NCBI RefSeq assembly: GCF_027595985.1
Contig: NC_073307.1
Location: 9,506,432 to 9,570,431 of the forward strand
DNA length: 64,000 nucleotides
Reading direction: 5' to 3'
Source: Sorex araneus
Taxonomy: Eukaryota; Chordata; Mammalia; Eulipotyphla; Soricidae
Under the pieces are notes generated by a model. That model was not told the origin of the DNA. It did no database searches and saw only the letters and a list, made by a program, of their open reading frames with translations. Positions 1-10,849 of the stretch are shown here, in pieces (within the stretch, counting starts at the first letter, position 1; the number at the start of each line of letters is the position of its first letter). The position numbers were made by a program, and so were the translations under genes.

Positions 1-72
1 TGGCTCCTGAGTGCAGAGCCAGGTGTAACCCCTGTGCATTGCCGGGTGTGACCCAAGAAGGAAAAAGAAAAA
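1..72 (+). mobile_element. shrew tRNA-SINE tail, cut by window edge
   Basis: The first bases match the SINE 3' body (CTGAGTGCAGAGCCAGG, then GGGTGTGACCCAA) followed by an A-rich tail. The tRNA head lies outside the window. Confidence 0.85.
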
Positions 73-814
73 GAGATGTATTCTGTTATCTGGGAAAAGC
101 AGAAGGTGTGTCTAGGTCAGCATTTCTCCATCCTTTTCCTACCTTCATCCCTTTTCAACCTTGTTTCCTCCTGCGTCTTCCCTTCTACCTGTTGGCTCCC
201 TGGTCTGGTGTGCTGGCTTCTGTATGGATGCGATTTTTCACCCGTGGCCCCTTTGGAATATTCTGGAAGCCCTCAGGAGTGCCACATGGCCGCCTCTTGA
301 GACACTCAGCTCTAAACCCACGACTAAATTAGCCTCTGTGAGGATTTCTCTTCTTGTCCTCCTTGGATATCTGTCTGCTGTTCTCAGCCGGCCCCTAGTT
401 GTCCCATTTTCGAGGGAGCCTGGGAATGCCAGGGCTTAACTCTCCCCTGGCCCATGTCAATCCTAAACCAGCAGATCAATCGACAATCCTTCCCCTCTGC
501 CATGTAACACCCAGCATTTATGTCAGGAGATGGCTTGGAAAACACTCAGAGATAATCAGAAATAAGTATATTCCAGGGGAAATAGTGAAGTTGGATGTTA
601 AATGTATGTTTCCAAAACAAGGGAGGGGCTTACAATTTATATCCTTTAAAAGATTTCCTTCATGAGTACATTCTTAATCTGAGACTCACCACCCTGTATC
701 TATTTCAGAAGTCACTCATTTATATATTTTGAATAAGTTTTAAGTTGTCTGCATCTTCTTTGGAAAATGATATTTTTCTCTTTTTTTATCCATTAATTTT
801 TTTTAAAAAAAATT

Positions 815-1045
815 TTATTGAATCACCGTGAGATAGTTACAAGCTTTCATGCTTGGGTTATAATCTCACAATGATCAAACACCCATCCCTCCACCAGTGC
901 ACATTCCCTACCACCGATATCCCGGGTATACCCCCCCTTTCCCACCCTCCCCCTGCCTCTATGGCAGATAGTATTCCCCATACTCTATCTCTCTCTACTT
1001 TTGGGAATTATAGTTTGCAACACAGACACTGAGAGGTCATCATGG
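815..1045 (-). mobile_element. 5'-truncated L1 3' end
   Basis: Reads as the reverse of the L1 3' UTR seen at 45022-45345, starting with TTTTATTGAATCACCGTGAG and including the pyrimidine-rich block and CCACCAGTGCACA. Confidence 0.85.
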
Positions 1046-2820
1046 AAAACGATATTTCTGTGAGAAAATATTTCATGGAAATATGAGAAAACAATATTTT
1101 TCCAGACACAAGTATATTTCTCATTTCTCTTCCTATACTTTGTTCGCCTCTCCTCCCCCCTTGTTTTTTTATCAGAGGATCAATAGTTAAAAGTAATCCA
1201 AGGCCTGTTTTCAGGAAAATTAGCATTATTTTGGCTAGAACTAAACCATGGGATAAATGGACTTTAGTAGAATAGCAAGGAACAGATGTAATAATTTCAA
1301 ACCCTGGTCCTTTAAATTCTCATTTCTTCCCTAGGTTTTTGTCTCATTAAGTTGTAAAAAGTAAAGACAGTCACAGAAATATAAACACTAATAACTCACA
1401 TGACAAAAAAGACTACATCCATATTAAAGAGAAGAAATATTTTCCATATGGCACCATAATATGTCAAGGCTTTTCCCAGTGCACAGTGCACATAACATTT
1501 AAGATAATTATGCAAGGGCGTTCAATCCTCCAATTCTTTTCTATCTCAAACTTGCGGAAAATCATACGCAGGAAGATTAAAAATAGTTGCCGTAGTGACT
1601 TCAATGTTTTAACAAAATGAAATACTGCAAATACATCTAAAGCCCAAGGTCACAATTCAGTGTGTACATTTATCATACATATGTTTCTATTTTGCTAAAT
1701 GCTGGTGCAAAAGACTGTTCTTCCTCTTTTAATAATCCTGCTCCTGTTATTTACTATTAACTCTTTACCAGTTGTGTTGACCTCTGATTTGACTGCAGTT
1801 ATTTATACAGAGAACTTAGGGCAGTTTTTTAAAGCCAAACCTGTTCAGATGATTTTTGTTATTTGAAGTGGTCAGTGTTAATGCTGCTACATATAGGATA
1901 CCGCTACAATAGAAGAGAAATAGCTCTTTTCACAAGAACCACGCAATTTCATTTGATGCACAGCTTATGTTACATTTAGAAGTTAGAATAGAATGTACCA
2001 TTTCTAAATGCATGTTCAGATCAAGGTGAACTGCAAAATCTCCAAACTGATTTTGGTAATGATAATGAATTTTTAAAACTTTCAATAAATGTAGATTCTT
2101 AAGACTCCTGCCATATAAATAATGAAGAAAAAGAACTGGACATTTTAAATGAACCAAATTAAAAATTCATAATCAGTTATTCCTAAGTAGACTTTGAATA
2201 ATATTTGAGATGCTTTTAATTTAAAACGATGCTCATAAATTAATCTAATTTTGGTGTTTTTTTTAAATTTGAGGTCTAGGGGTGGAGATTAGTTTATTAT
2301 CATTTATTTTCACTTTAGGAAGGTAGCTTCTGAGTTGTTTCTGTTGACTTTTACATTTAGTGAAACTTCATAATTGTGCACAATTTGTGTACTAATTATT
2401 TTTGATCCAAATATAAGGATCAAATGGCCAAAATACTGAAGGTACTGCAAAATTACCTCTCAAGCTTAATGAAGAGAAGTGCTACTTAAATTTTCTGCAG
2501 TCAGCTGGAATGTCTTAACAGCTGTGTAACTAATAAAACATGGCATCTATTTCTAATATAGAAACAAGTAACCTACTAAGCATTATAGTAAACTAGGTCA
2601 GTCACACAGCTTACCATCTGAACAAGCTGAGTAGTGCTGAAATTAATGAATAACCCCAAATCCTTACTGGTTTTAGATTTTTTTCCCTTTTTTTCTTGTA
2701 CCCTGTGCACATATTTTTCATAAAGATAAATGCAAAATGGTATAAAAGGGTAAAAAACCCCAAAGCCTAACAGTATGAGTATCAGCATACACACTGTAAA
2801 AGGTGGTTAGATAATTATTT
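1046..2820. other. unique AT-rich intergenic DNA
   Basis: No exon, recognisable repeat or RNA gene seen. Short open frames here lack any family resemblance. Confidence 0.5.
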
Positions 2821-2847
2821 ATGGAGCACTTTCTTTATTTTTATTTT

Positions 2848-3085
2848 TTTTAATTATTTTTATTATGCCACTGTGAGAGACAGTTACAAAGTATTCATGG
2901 TTGATATTCAGCTATACAATGATCGATTACCCATCCCTCCATCAGTGAAAACTTTCTACCATCAATATCCCCATTAACCCCTCCACTTCCATCCCAGTCC
3001 TTAGCCTGCCTCTACGGCAGACAAGTGCTCAGATACTCTCTCTCTAGTTTTTGGCATTATATTTCACTCGGATATTCTCACCACG
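2848..3085 (-). mobile_element. 5'-truncated L1 3' end, diverged
   Basis: Reverse of the L1 3' UTR, with the CACTGTGAGA, ACAATGATCGA and CCATCCCTCCATCAGTG blocks. More diverged than the copy at 815. Confidence 0.8.
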
Positions 3086-3576
3086 CTGTCTTTATTTTTG
3101 TCTTCTGGGCCAAACCTAGCAATGCTCAGAACTTATTTTTTAATTGACACGTGCTATGCCTTTCATAGAGGTTGGATTACTTGACCCCTGAAGAAAAGCT
3201 TAGCAGTTGCTGTTATTACTATTTTGCTAGACAAGGCCAAGGATCAGGGTACTGAGATAGTTTAGTGGTAGTTCATGCGAATAGGATGTGGGCGTCATCT
3301 TGTGTGATTTCACTCAACAGTGTCCTGTTCAACTCCAGTATCTGAAAAAAATAAGAAAGACTTAAAGGAGAGATGGACCTTCAGGTTGCCCCCTAAGAGG
3401 GATGGATTAAGTTCATCGGTGGGTAACTTTGGTGAAGAGACAAAGATAAAGAAGCAGGGGTGGGGTGGGGGTGGGGGAAAGAGATGTCAGGTTTGACCCA
3501 CCCGTCAGGGAGGTAGGAGCTAGGATGGCTCCCTGGTATTGTTGCGACTCATCTGAGATCTGAATACACCTGATTA

Positions 3577-3910
3577 CCAACTAGAGGATGTTGGGAGGAC
3601 ACATTCGGGTTGAAGGATGTGAGCTGAAAGTAGACTATAGACCGAGCATGAAGGCCACTCAATACCTCTACTGCAAACTACAACACCCAAAAGTTGAGAG
3701 AGAACAAAGGGAAATGCCCTGCCACAGAGGCAGGGTGGGGTGGGGATGGTGCGAGGGATACTGGGATTATTGGTGGAGGAGAACGGGCACTGGCGGAGGG
3801 ATGGGTAAACGATCACTGTATGACTGAAATGCAAGCACGAAAGTTCATAAGCTTGTAACTGTACATCACAGTGATTCTCTAATAAAAATTTTTTAAAAAA
3901 TTAAAAAAAA
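3577..3910 (+). mobile_element. 5'-truncated L1 3' end with clear target-site duplication
   Basis: Contains the L1 3' UTR from GAAAGTAGACTATAGACC through the G-rich block to AATAAAAATTTTTTAAAAAA. It is flanked by a direct duplication TACACCTGATTA at 3565-3576 and 3911-3922, which fixes the ends and shows L1-type insertion. Confidence 0.92.
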
Positions 3911-4167
3911 TACACCTGATTAGTAGGTCAAGGAGCGAGTTACTGGAAGCCACACCTGCCCTTGGCGAGTGGGGCTGTCAGGCAAGGCTCTGCCGAGTAG
4001 GCTGATAATCCTCCAGCTCAGAGTATTGAAGGGTGAGTCCTGCCTTGTGGGGGAATCAATCTGGGATTCATTTCATAGTCGTTAACCCTGTTATAAGGGG
4101 CTAAATAACCCTGTTATTTAGGAGACTAAATACCTATGCAGGCTTAAGCTTTTCCGCATAACAAAAA

Positions 4168-4292
4168 CAGAAAGATATAGCATCGTAGGTAGAGCGCTTG
4201 CCACCTACAAGGGTTCAGTCTCTGGCACCCATATTGTCCCCTGAGCCCACCAGAAGTGATCCTTGAGCACAGTCTTGGTGTGGCCCCAAAAC
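4168..4292 (+). mobile_element. old diverged tRNA-SINE
   Basis: A head with TAGCATCGTAGGTAGAGCGC and a B-box-like GGGTTCAGTCTC, then the body GATCCTTGAGCAC and GGTGTGGCCCCAAAA. Strongly diverged. Confidence 0.65.
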
Positions 4293-4444
4293 AACAATTG
4301 AAAAGTAAAATAGATCTAGGAGGGAATGGCAGTACTTTTGGATTTGTGAATTATTCCAAGGCCAGTTTTTCAATTTCAGATGGAATTGTGAAACAACTCA
4401 TAGAAGGTGAACAAAGGAAATGTCATTTGGTACCAAGTGGGCTG

Positions 4445-4480
<36 letters not shown>
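4445..4480. repeat. (TA)n microsatellite
   Basis: About 36 bp of alternating TA next to the poly-T (minus-strand poly-A) tail of the adjoining SINE. Confidence 0.9.
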
Positions 4481-4495
<15 letters not shown>

Positions 4496-4660
4496 CTTTT
4501 TGGGTCACACCCGGCAATGCACAGAAGTTACTCCTGGATCTGCACTCAGGAATTACTCCTGGTGGTGCTCAGGGGACCATATGGGATGCTGGGAATCGAA
4601 CCCGGGTTGGCCGTGTGCAAGGCGCTACCCACAGTGCTATTGCTCCAAACCCTGGGCTGC
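4481..4660 (-). mobile_element. tRNA-SINE, standard form
   Basis: Minus orientation: A-rich tail, GGGTCACACC, ACTCCTGGTGGTGCTCAGG, GAATCGAACCCGGG (reverse B box), and the head end at about 4655. Confidence 0.9.
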
Positions 4661-4669
4661 TTATATTAA

Positions 4670-5840
4670 CCGTATTGTAAACCACAGAACCTCAATCAAT
4701 GAAAAGGAATAAGTAAACAAGAAAAAGGAGAAAATAATGAAGTTTTAAACTTACAGATATTGTAAGATTAAAAAAATAAAAGAAAGTAAAAACAAGTGCG
4801 TTGTCTGATTAAAATAGCTTAACTGGAAAGCTACATTCCCAGGAAAAATGGCCAAAGATCCCAGACCCCAACAGAGTATGGAAAAGCAGCTGAGTCAGAA
4901 CTCGGACACCCCTATTTTGGAGCCCAGAGTTTGGTATTTGATAGTCCCTTTTGGTCCTTATTTGCAATTGATTTTGGTGACTTGAAAAGTTAGGCGTCTC
5001 AGTATAATCTGAAACCGTAGGCATTGCACATAAAGAGATAAAGATGATAAAGGGAAGAAAATCATTCCTTACTTCTGGTGAGAAATATTGATTCCTAGAG
5101 AAAAATAAAAGCTTGTCATTAATATGGAAATTGGTAGAAAAAAATGGTAACACTGCTATGGTTAGTAAGAGAATTCCGTGGTCAACTTTACAGCAAGTGG
5201 GAAGGGAAACAGAAGTCAGGAGGAGTCTTCACTCTAGTAAGCCTCACACACAATGTTTCAATCAAGTCCTATTATCATGCGATGTGTGATATTATTTTAT
5301 AGATACCTATTTAAGTAAGTGTGAAATGTTATGAGTAATTTTGAAGTCTTGTCAATTTTCTAAATGTAGGAAATAGATGCAATGTAAGACAAATTTATAC
5401 AATTCTATTTTCAATTGTCTATTCAAGGGAAGCAATTACAGAATGCACTTTATTTTAATTTAATGACTGTATTACATATATTGTTATCACAAACACCATT
5501 AAATGACATTGCGTTTTGTCATTTGGCTCAGCTTGAATGCTGCTGTGAATTTTGTTTGCTTCACTTCCTTAGTTTCATACATTAATATTAAGATGGCTGG
5601 GATAATAGGTACTTAAAATAACAATCTAATATTTGCTACTTTGCATATATAATGCATACTTTTGTAGATTCTCATCCATGTTACTTTAAAATAGTTACAG
5701 GAAAATAATATGTGAGAACCATGAAAATCTAGTTTTTAGCACAAGGACAAAGGATGGGAATTTAAATGTTCACTTCTTTGTCAAATATCCTAGAGATTTG
5801 TGACATTTTTTTAGATCTAGGCCTTTACACCTTACAATTA
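4670..5840. other. unique AT-rich intergenic DNA
   Basis: No gene, exon or clear repeat recognised. The 114-codon open frame on the minus strand (4809-5153) has no recognisable feature. Confidence 0.45.
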
Positions 5841-5845
5841 CTTTT

Positions 5846-5958
5846 GTTTTTTGGGTCACACTCTGTAACTCGGAGGCCACTCCTGGAGGTGCTCACGAGA
5901 TCCCATGCAGTGGCAGGAACTGAACCAAGTCAGGCAACTGCCTTCTCTCTGGTCTAGT
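5846..5958 (-). mobile_element. diverged partial tRNA-SINE
   Basis: GGGTCACACT, CCACTCCTGGAGGTGCTCA and a decayed reverse B box, followed by CTGGTCTAGTCC. The middle is partly deleted. Confidence 0.75.
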
Positions 5959-6021
5959 CCTTTACTAGCAAACAAAACAAAACAAAACAAACAAAAACAG
6001 ACTTCCATTCAAATTTAGGAA

Positions 6022-6202
6022 ACTTTTTTCTTTTTGGCTTTTTGGGTCACACCTGGCGATGCACAGGGGTTCCTCCTGGCTCTGCACTCAGGAATTACTC
6101 CTGGCGGTGCTCAGGGGACCCTATGGGAAGCTGGGAATCGAACCTGGGTTGGCCGCGTGCAAGGCAAACACCCTACCCGCTGTGCTATCACTCCAGTCCC
6201 TA
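6022..6202 (-). mobile_element. tRNA-SINE, standard form
   Basis: Well-preserved copy with TTTTTGGGTCACACCTGGCG, GAATCGAACCTGGG and GCTATCACTCCAGTCCC. Confidence 0.93.
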
Positions 6203-6649
6203 GGAAACGTTTTTTTAAGGCTCAGTAACATTTCCCATTTCCAAAATGTAAAACTTAGTATTCTAAAACCAGTTTCATTTTTTTATCAAGGCACCTAAAC
6301 ATCTTGAGAACATAATATTATAACTAATTTTTCCAATCCAGTGTTTACTTACTGAGAGAAATTCAATTACCAAAATACCTGTGATTTATTTATAGTGATT
6401 AAAGTATTTAAGGTGATGCATGCTCCATTTATGAATATTCTGTTATATGTAATAGGTGTTAACTTTTTTTAAGCATTGTTTATCTGGAGACCCATGATTT
6501 AGTTGCTTTAGTGTATTCCTTTAAATGATACACTTAGAACTCAATATGTTCACTGTTTAATCTCCTTTTGGAAAATGTTTTATTTTTGGCTATAACAAAG
6601 AGGTCTTGGAGATACAACATCATCTCTGAGCATATAAGCATCTTGGAGA

Positions 6650-6897
6650 AAACTGTCACTGTCACGGTCATCCCGTTGCTCATTGATTTGCTCGAGCAGG
6701 CACCAGTAACGTCTCCATTGTGAGACTTGTTGTTACTGTTTTTGGCATATCGAATTCGCCACAGGTAGCTTGCCAGGCTCTGCCATGCCGATGTGATACT
6801 CTTAGTAGCTTGCCAGGCTCTCTGAGCGGGGTGGAAGAATCGAACCCGGGTCGGCCGTGTGCAAGGCAAATGCCCTACCGGCTGTGCTATGCCTCCT
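6650..6897 (-). mobile_element. tRNA-SINE, long form
   Basis: Starts with the long-form tail (CATCCCGTTGCTCATTGATT, GCTCGAGCAGGCACC, TCTCCATTGTGAGACTTG, GGCATATCGAATTCGCC) and ends in the shared tRNA head with GAATCGAACCCGGG. The long and short forms share the head and differ after it. Confidence 0.92.
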
Positions 6898-7371
6898 TAG
6901 CATCAGTGTCATAATCTGGAGAAAACTAAGTTTGTAAAATTTACAGTAGATGGTTACTGTTTAGACTTATTACAAAGTTATCCACCTAAAATGCATTTAT
7001 TGTTACTTAAATAAATGTGGGAAAAAGTGAGATTACATTTTCCAAGTGCTCTTCCCTTCAGAGTGAAAGTACCCTCGATGAGCAGTAGATAGTCATTAAA
7101 GAAGGTGCTTTGCAAATACTCCTTATGACATGGGATGTTTAGTCCCTGAAGCCTTTTCAAGGCAACTTGCTGCCTTCCAGTTACTTTTTGAAGAAGTTGA
7201 GATTTTCAAATTATGTGCAGAGAAATTTAATTAGTTGCAAATATCAGGGCTCCAGTTATGCTTTAGTATCATTCCTGCGTCACCAAACTGTTAATTTCTC
7301 AATGATGCACATAGTGAGCTTTCAATATTCATTCACCTTTATTCCTGGAGTAACCTAGTTGGTGTGTAGTT

Positions 7372-7558
7372 TATTATTTATTTATTTATTTATTGCTTTT
7401 TTGGGTCACACCCAGCATTGCACAGGGGTTACACCTGGCTCATGCACTCAGGAATTTCTCCTGGAGGTGCTCGGAGGACCATATGGGATGCTGAGAACTG
7501 AATCCGGGTTGGCCTCGTGCAAGGCAAACGCCCTACCCGCTGTACTATTACTCAAGCC
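7372..7558 (-). mobile_element. tRNA-SINE, standard form, with (TTTA)n tail
   Basis: A (TTTA)n stretch, derived from the reverse-strand A tail, leads into GGGTCACACCCAGC, the body, and the head end CTATTACTCAAGCC. Confidence 0.9.
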
Positions 7559-7584
7559 TCAGTTTGTAGTTTATTTAAAGCATG

Positions 7585-7712
7585 ACAGAGCCTGGTAAGC
7601 TACCCATGGAGTATTTGATATGCCCAAAACAGTAACAACAAATCTCACAGTGAAGACGTTACTGGTGCCTGCTCGAGCAAAGCAAGAACAACGGGATGAC
7701 AGTGTTACAGGG
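7585..7712 (+). mobile_element. long-form tRNA-SINE, 3' part only
   Basis: Holds AGAGCCTGGTAAGCTACC, ATGCCCAAAACAGTAACAA, TCTCACAGTGAAGACG, GCTCGAGCAAAG and ACGGGATGACAGTG; the tRNA head is absent. Confidence 0.85.
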
Positions 7713-7867
7713 TCTCTGATACTGTCCTGATGTCAAAAATTAAAGCTGATATAGACATTTTGCTTAAGGATTTTTTATATAAAATTAAAAAATTATCTGC
7801 ACTTTGAGAAAACCTGGAGTATGTGCAGCTTTCATTGCAATAACTTGATTTTTCTAAAAACACAAAA

Positions 7868-8130
7868 TCAAGGCCGAAGAGATAGTACAGTGAATAGGGT
7901 GCTTGCCTTGACCATGGCTAAACTCATTAGATTCTGAGCACCACAAGTGGTTCTCCAACCCCCGCCAGTGTGATTCTTTTCTTTTTTCTTCTCTCTTTTT
8001 AAAATTTTTTATAATTTTTATTGAATCACTGTGAGATAGTTACAAGCTGTCATGTTTGGGTTACCCTTGGGCACAGAGCTGTAAGTAAGCCCTCTGCCCA
8101 GCCAGGTGTGACTCAAAACAAAAGAATAAA
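7868..8130 (+). mobile_element. diverged tRNA-SINE split by an L1 3' fragment
   Basis: Head with GAGATAGTACAGTGAATAGG at the left, body broken near 7976, body resuming near 8066 (GGGCACAGAGCTGTAAGTAA, CCAGGTGTGACTCAAAAC). The insert at about 7976-8065 is a minus-strand L1 3' terminus (TTTATTGAATCACTGTGAG). Confidence 0.7.
7976..8065 (-). mobile_element. very short L1 3' terminus nested in a SINE
   Basis: Pyrimidine-rich tail, then ATTGAATCACTGTGAGATAG and ACAAGCTGTCATGTTTGGGTT, ending abruptly where the SINE body resumes. Confidence 0.75.
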
Positions 8131-8737
8131 AATAACCCCCAAACCACAAGATTTTATAAGAATAAAAAAAATTGCAAAAATAAAACAATACCCTAGATCA
8201 GAATTCTCTACAAAAATCAAGATGCAATATTTTTCATCCTGTGGCTCTTTAAAAATATTCTGCTATTACACAAATGCCGTATCGACTTTGAATTAACTTA
8301 AAATATCAAACACTGTGGGATTCTAGCCCCAAACATTTGCTACTTATATAGCTATAAATTATGTAGAAACACAGCTCCCAAAGTTAAATTGTGCAAAACA
8401 AGATTGTTTAATGTGGCAGCTGTATTCTGTAAGTTGGATTATATTTTCTGAACATTAGACAACAAAGTGGTGGGAGTATCTGGGCCCGAATTCACAAGTG
8501 ATACTCATCGCTACAGAGGCCATTGAACTTCTAAATGTTAATGTAATGCCAAACATGTTTTCTCTATCAATTGAACCTGAAATAAGCTTATTTCTGAGCT
8601 GATGGCTTGGAGCATCATGGGCTCCTCTGTTCCCTAGTGAGTAAGAAGAATTGAATCCAATCCAATTAAGTTCTCTAACTCCAGTGTTTTATTAATTTGA
8701 AATACGATCTTAATCATTCTGGTTCTTGTTTGTTTGC

Positions 8738-8896
8738 AACTGGGCCACACTTGACTGTGTTCAGGACTTACCCCTGGCTCTGTGCTCGAGGATCTCTCCT
8801 GGTGGGCTTTGGGGGCCACCTATGATACTAGGGCTCAAACCCAGGTCAGCTGCAAGCAAGACAATTGCCCCACCAGCTGTATATCTCTCAGCCCCT
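8738..8896 (-). mobile_element. diverged tRNA-SINE
   Basis: GGGCCACACTTGACTGTGTT, CCCTGGCTCTGTGCTCGAGG, CTCAAACCCAGGTCAGC and a decayed head end at TCTCTCAGCCCC. Confidence 0.8.
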
Positions 8897-9004
8897 CATT
8901 TGGAAATATTTAATGCTAAAGTAAAACATTCAATGGCTACATGTTGGGAAGCACTGAAATTAACAGGATGATTTGATTAAAGACTTTTCCATTAAAGAAA
9001 CTCA

Positions 9005-9310
9005 AAAAAGGAGTGGGAGATAGCACTGGGGCCAGGTGGAGGTACAGAGTTTGCATACAGGGGCTCCATTTCTGCACAACATGGTCCCCGGACATTCCAG
9101 GTGCCTTTGGCCTCCCTTCTCCTCCTAACCATCCCCCTCTCCTAAATGAGCTCCTTAAACAATACGTTGGTAAAAATTATTGCCCAGGCACAGGGGGATA
9201 ATTCACTGCCCCCAAAGCCCACTGCACTGCTAGATGCAAGCACTGAGCTGTGCAAATACCACTGAGTGTCACGGAGAGTACCCCTCCCACCCCCTTCCCC
9301 CTAGCACTGG
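9005..9310 (+). repeat. unidentified old repeat, copy 1
   Basis: Starts with a tRNA-head-like GTGGGAGATAGCACTGGGGC, but its body differs from the common SINE. The stretch about 9105-9192 (CCTCCTAACCATCCCCC, then TACGTTGGTAAAAATTATTG) aligns with 9715-9807 of the second copy. I estimate roughly two thirds identity by eye. Confidence 0.6.
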
Positions 9311-9444
9311 CGGTGGTTCACCCACTCTCAAAAGAAACTCAAGGAAATCAACTGCAAAACAATAACACATTTTGTAAAGCGAATATAGAATTCCCAAACC
9401 AAGTCAACGAATGATCTCCCGATTCACTTCAATGGGAATCACAA

Positions 9445-9812
9445 TAAAAACAAGCGCTTCGAGGGGAAGGATAGAGAGGACTGGGGTCAAGGCACATGTG
9501 TTGCATGTGACCAGTGCTGGTTTGATCCCTGCAGCCACCCTGGCCCCTGAGTATGACTGGGTGCAACCCTGGAAACCCTTCGCATCACCAAGGTGACAAG
9601 GGGTTTCCATGGTGCCATATTGCTGAGACAGCTTCTACATCCTTAGGCTCTTGTGTTGAGCCACAGCTGGGTTGTTGGGTATCACCAAAGGGGCATCAGG
9701 GTCTCCAGTATTACTTGGGGATTCCCTATCCTCCGAATCACCCTTCACTTCCACAAACGAACTCTTCGAACATTACACTGGTGAAAATTCTCCTCAAGCA
9801 CAAGATTTTTTT
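9445..9812 (+). repeat. unidentified old repeat, copy 2
   Basis: The head region holds GGATAGAGAGGACTGGGGTC and a B-box-like GGTTTGATCCCTGC. Its 3' half (CTATCCTCCGAATCACCC, then TACACTGGTGAAAATTCTCC) matches copy 1. Two overlapping open frames here are chance. Confidence 0.6.
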
Positions 9813-10227
9813 TAAATTACAAGATTCATGGGGAAAATTCAGAACTGATATTAAGTCATCTTGAAAATCTTATTTTATATCCACAATAATGTCATACATA
9901 AAAGAAGACAATGTTTTAAATGAAAACACTGAATAATTAAAAAGTACTTGAAAGTAATATCTTCTGAATAATGCAATTTCCTTCAAAACCTTAACAGGAT
10001 TAACATGTTTATATACTTGCTAGTAAAATTAAACTTATGTTAGGGAATAAACAAACAAGAATAAATGTAGCACTTTTGGAAAAATAAGAATAAGTCTAAC
10101 AATATACATAAACAATGAGATGATTGACAAAGTTTGAAGCAGTAATATTTCAATAGAAATGTATAGCTATTCTAGTTTGTATAGCTTAGTATTTGATAAA
10201 TATGGCATCTTTGAGTTTCACATCATT

Positions 10228-10835
10228 TCTTTTTGTTTGTTTGTTTTATTGAATCACTGTGAGGTATAGTTACAAAGCTTTCATGTTTGAGTTTCAGTCA
10301 TACAATGATCAAACACCCATCCCTCTATCAGTGCACATCTTCCACCACCAATGTCCCCAGTATCTCTCACCCCTTCCCAACCCTCCCCCTGCCTCTGTGG
10401 CAGACAATTTTCCCCATACTATCTCTGTACTTTTGGGTACTATGGTTTGCAATATAGATACTGAGAGACTATCACCTTTGATCCTTTATCTACTTTTAGC
10501 ACACATCTCCCATCCTGAGTGATCCCTCCAACCATCACTGACTTAGTGATCCTTTCTCTATTCCACTTCCTTCTCCCTCAGCTCATGAAGCAGGCTTCCA
10601 ACCATGAAGCGATCCTCCTGATCCCATGTTTACTGTCCTGGGGTGTCAAGTCTCATATTATGTTTTTTTTATATTTCACAAATGAGTCCATATGTGGAAT
10701 ATATGTCTGTCCCTCTCCTTCTAACTCATTTTACTAAGCATGATACTCTCCATGACCATCCACTTATAGGCAAATTTCATGACTTAATCTTTCCTAACAG
10801 CTGTATAGTACTCCATTGTATAGATGTAGCAATGA
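10228..10835 (-). mobile_element. 5'-truncated L1, about 600 bp
   Basis: Covers the L1 3' UTR and the last part of ORF2 in reverse: the terminal TTTTATTGAATCACTGTGAG block, the pyrimidine-rich block, then the reverse of the ORF2 end that at 44735-44780 reads ATGGAATACTATGCAGCTGT. Longer than the other truncated copies. Confidence 0.9.
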
Positions 10836-10849
10836 TGTTTTAACATTGA

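Noticed and set aside
4256-4712. Overlapping open frames on the plus strand with Ile/Tyr runs
   Set aside because: They cross a (TA)n tract and a SINE.
6534-6869. Minus-strand open frame of 111 codons; similar ones at 18889-19338, 51238-51618 and 51563-51958
   Set aside because: They read through long-form SINEs; the shared peptide strings come from the repeat, not from a gene family.
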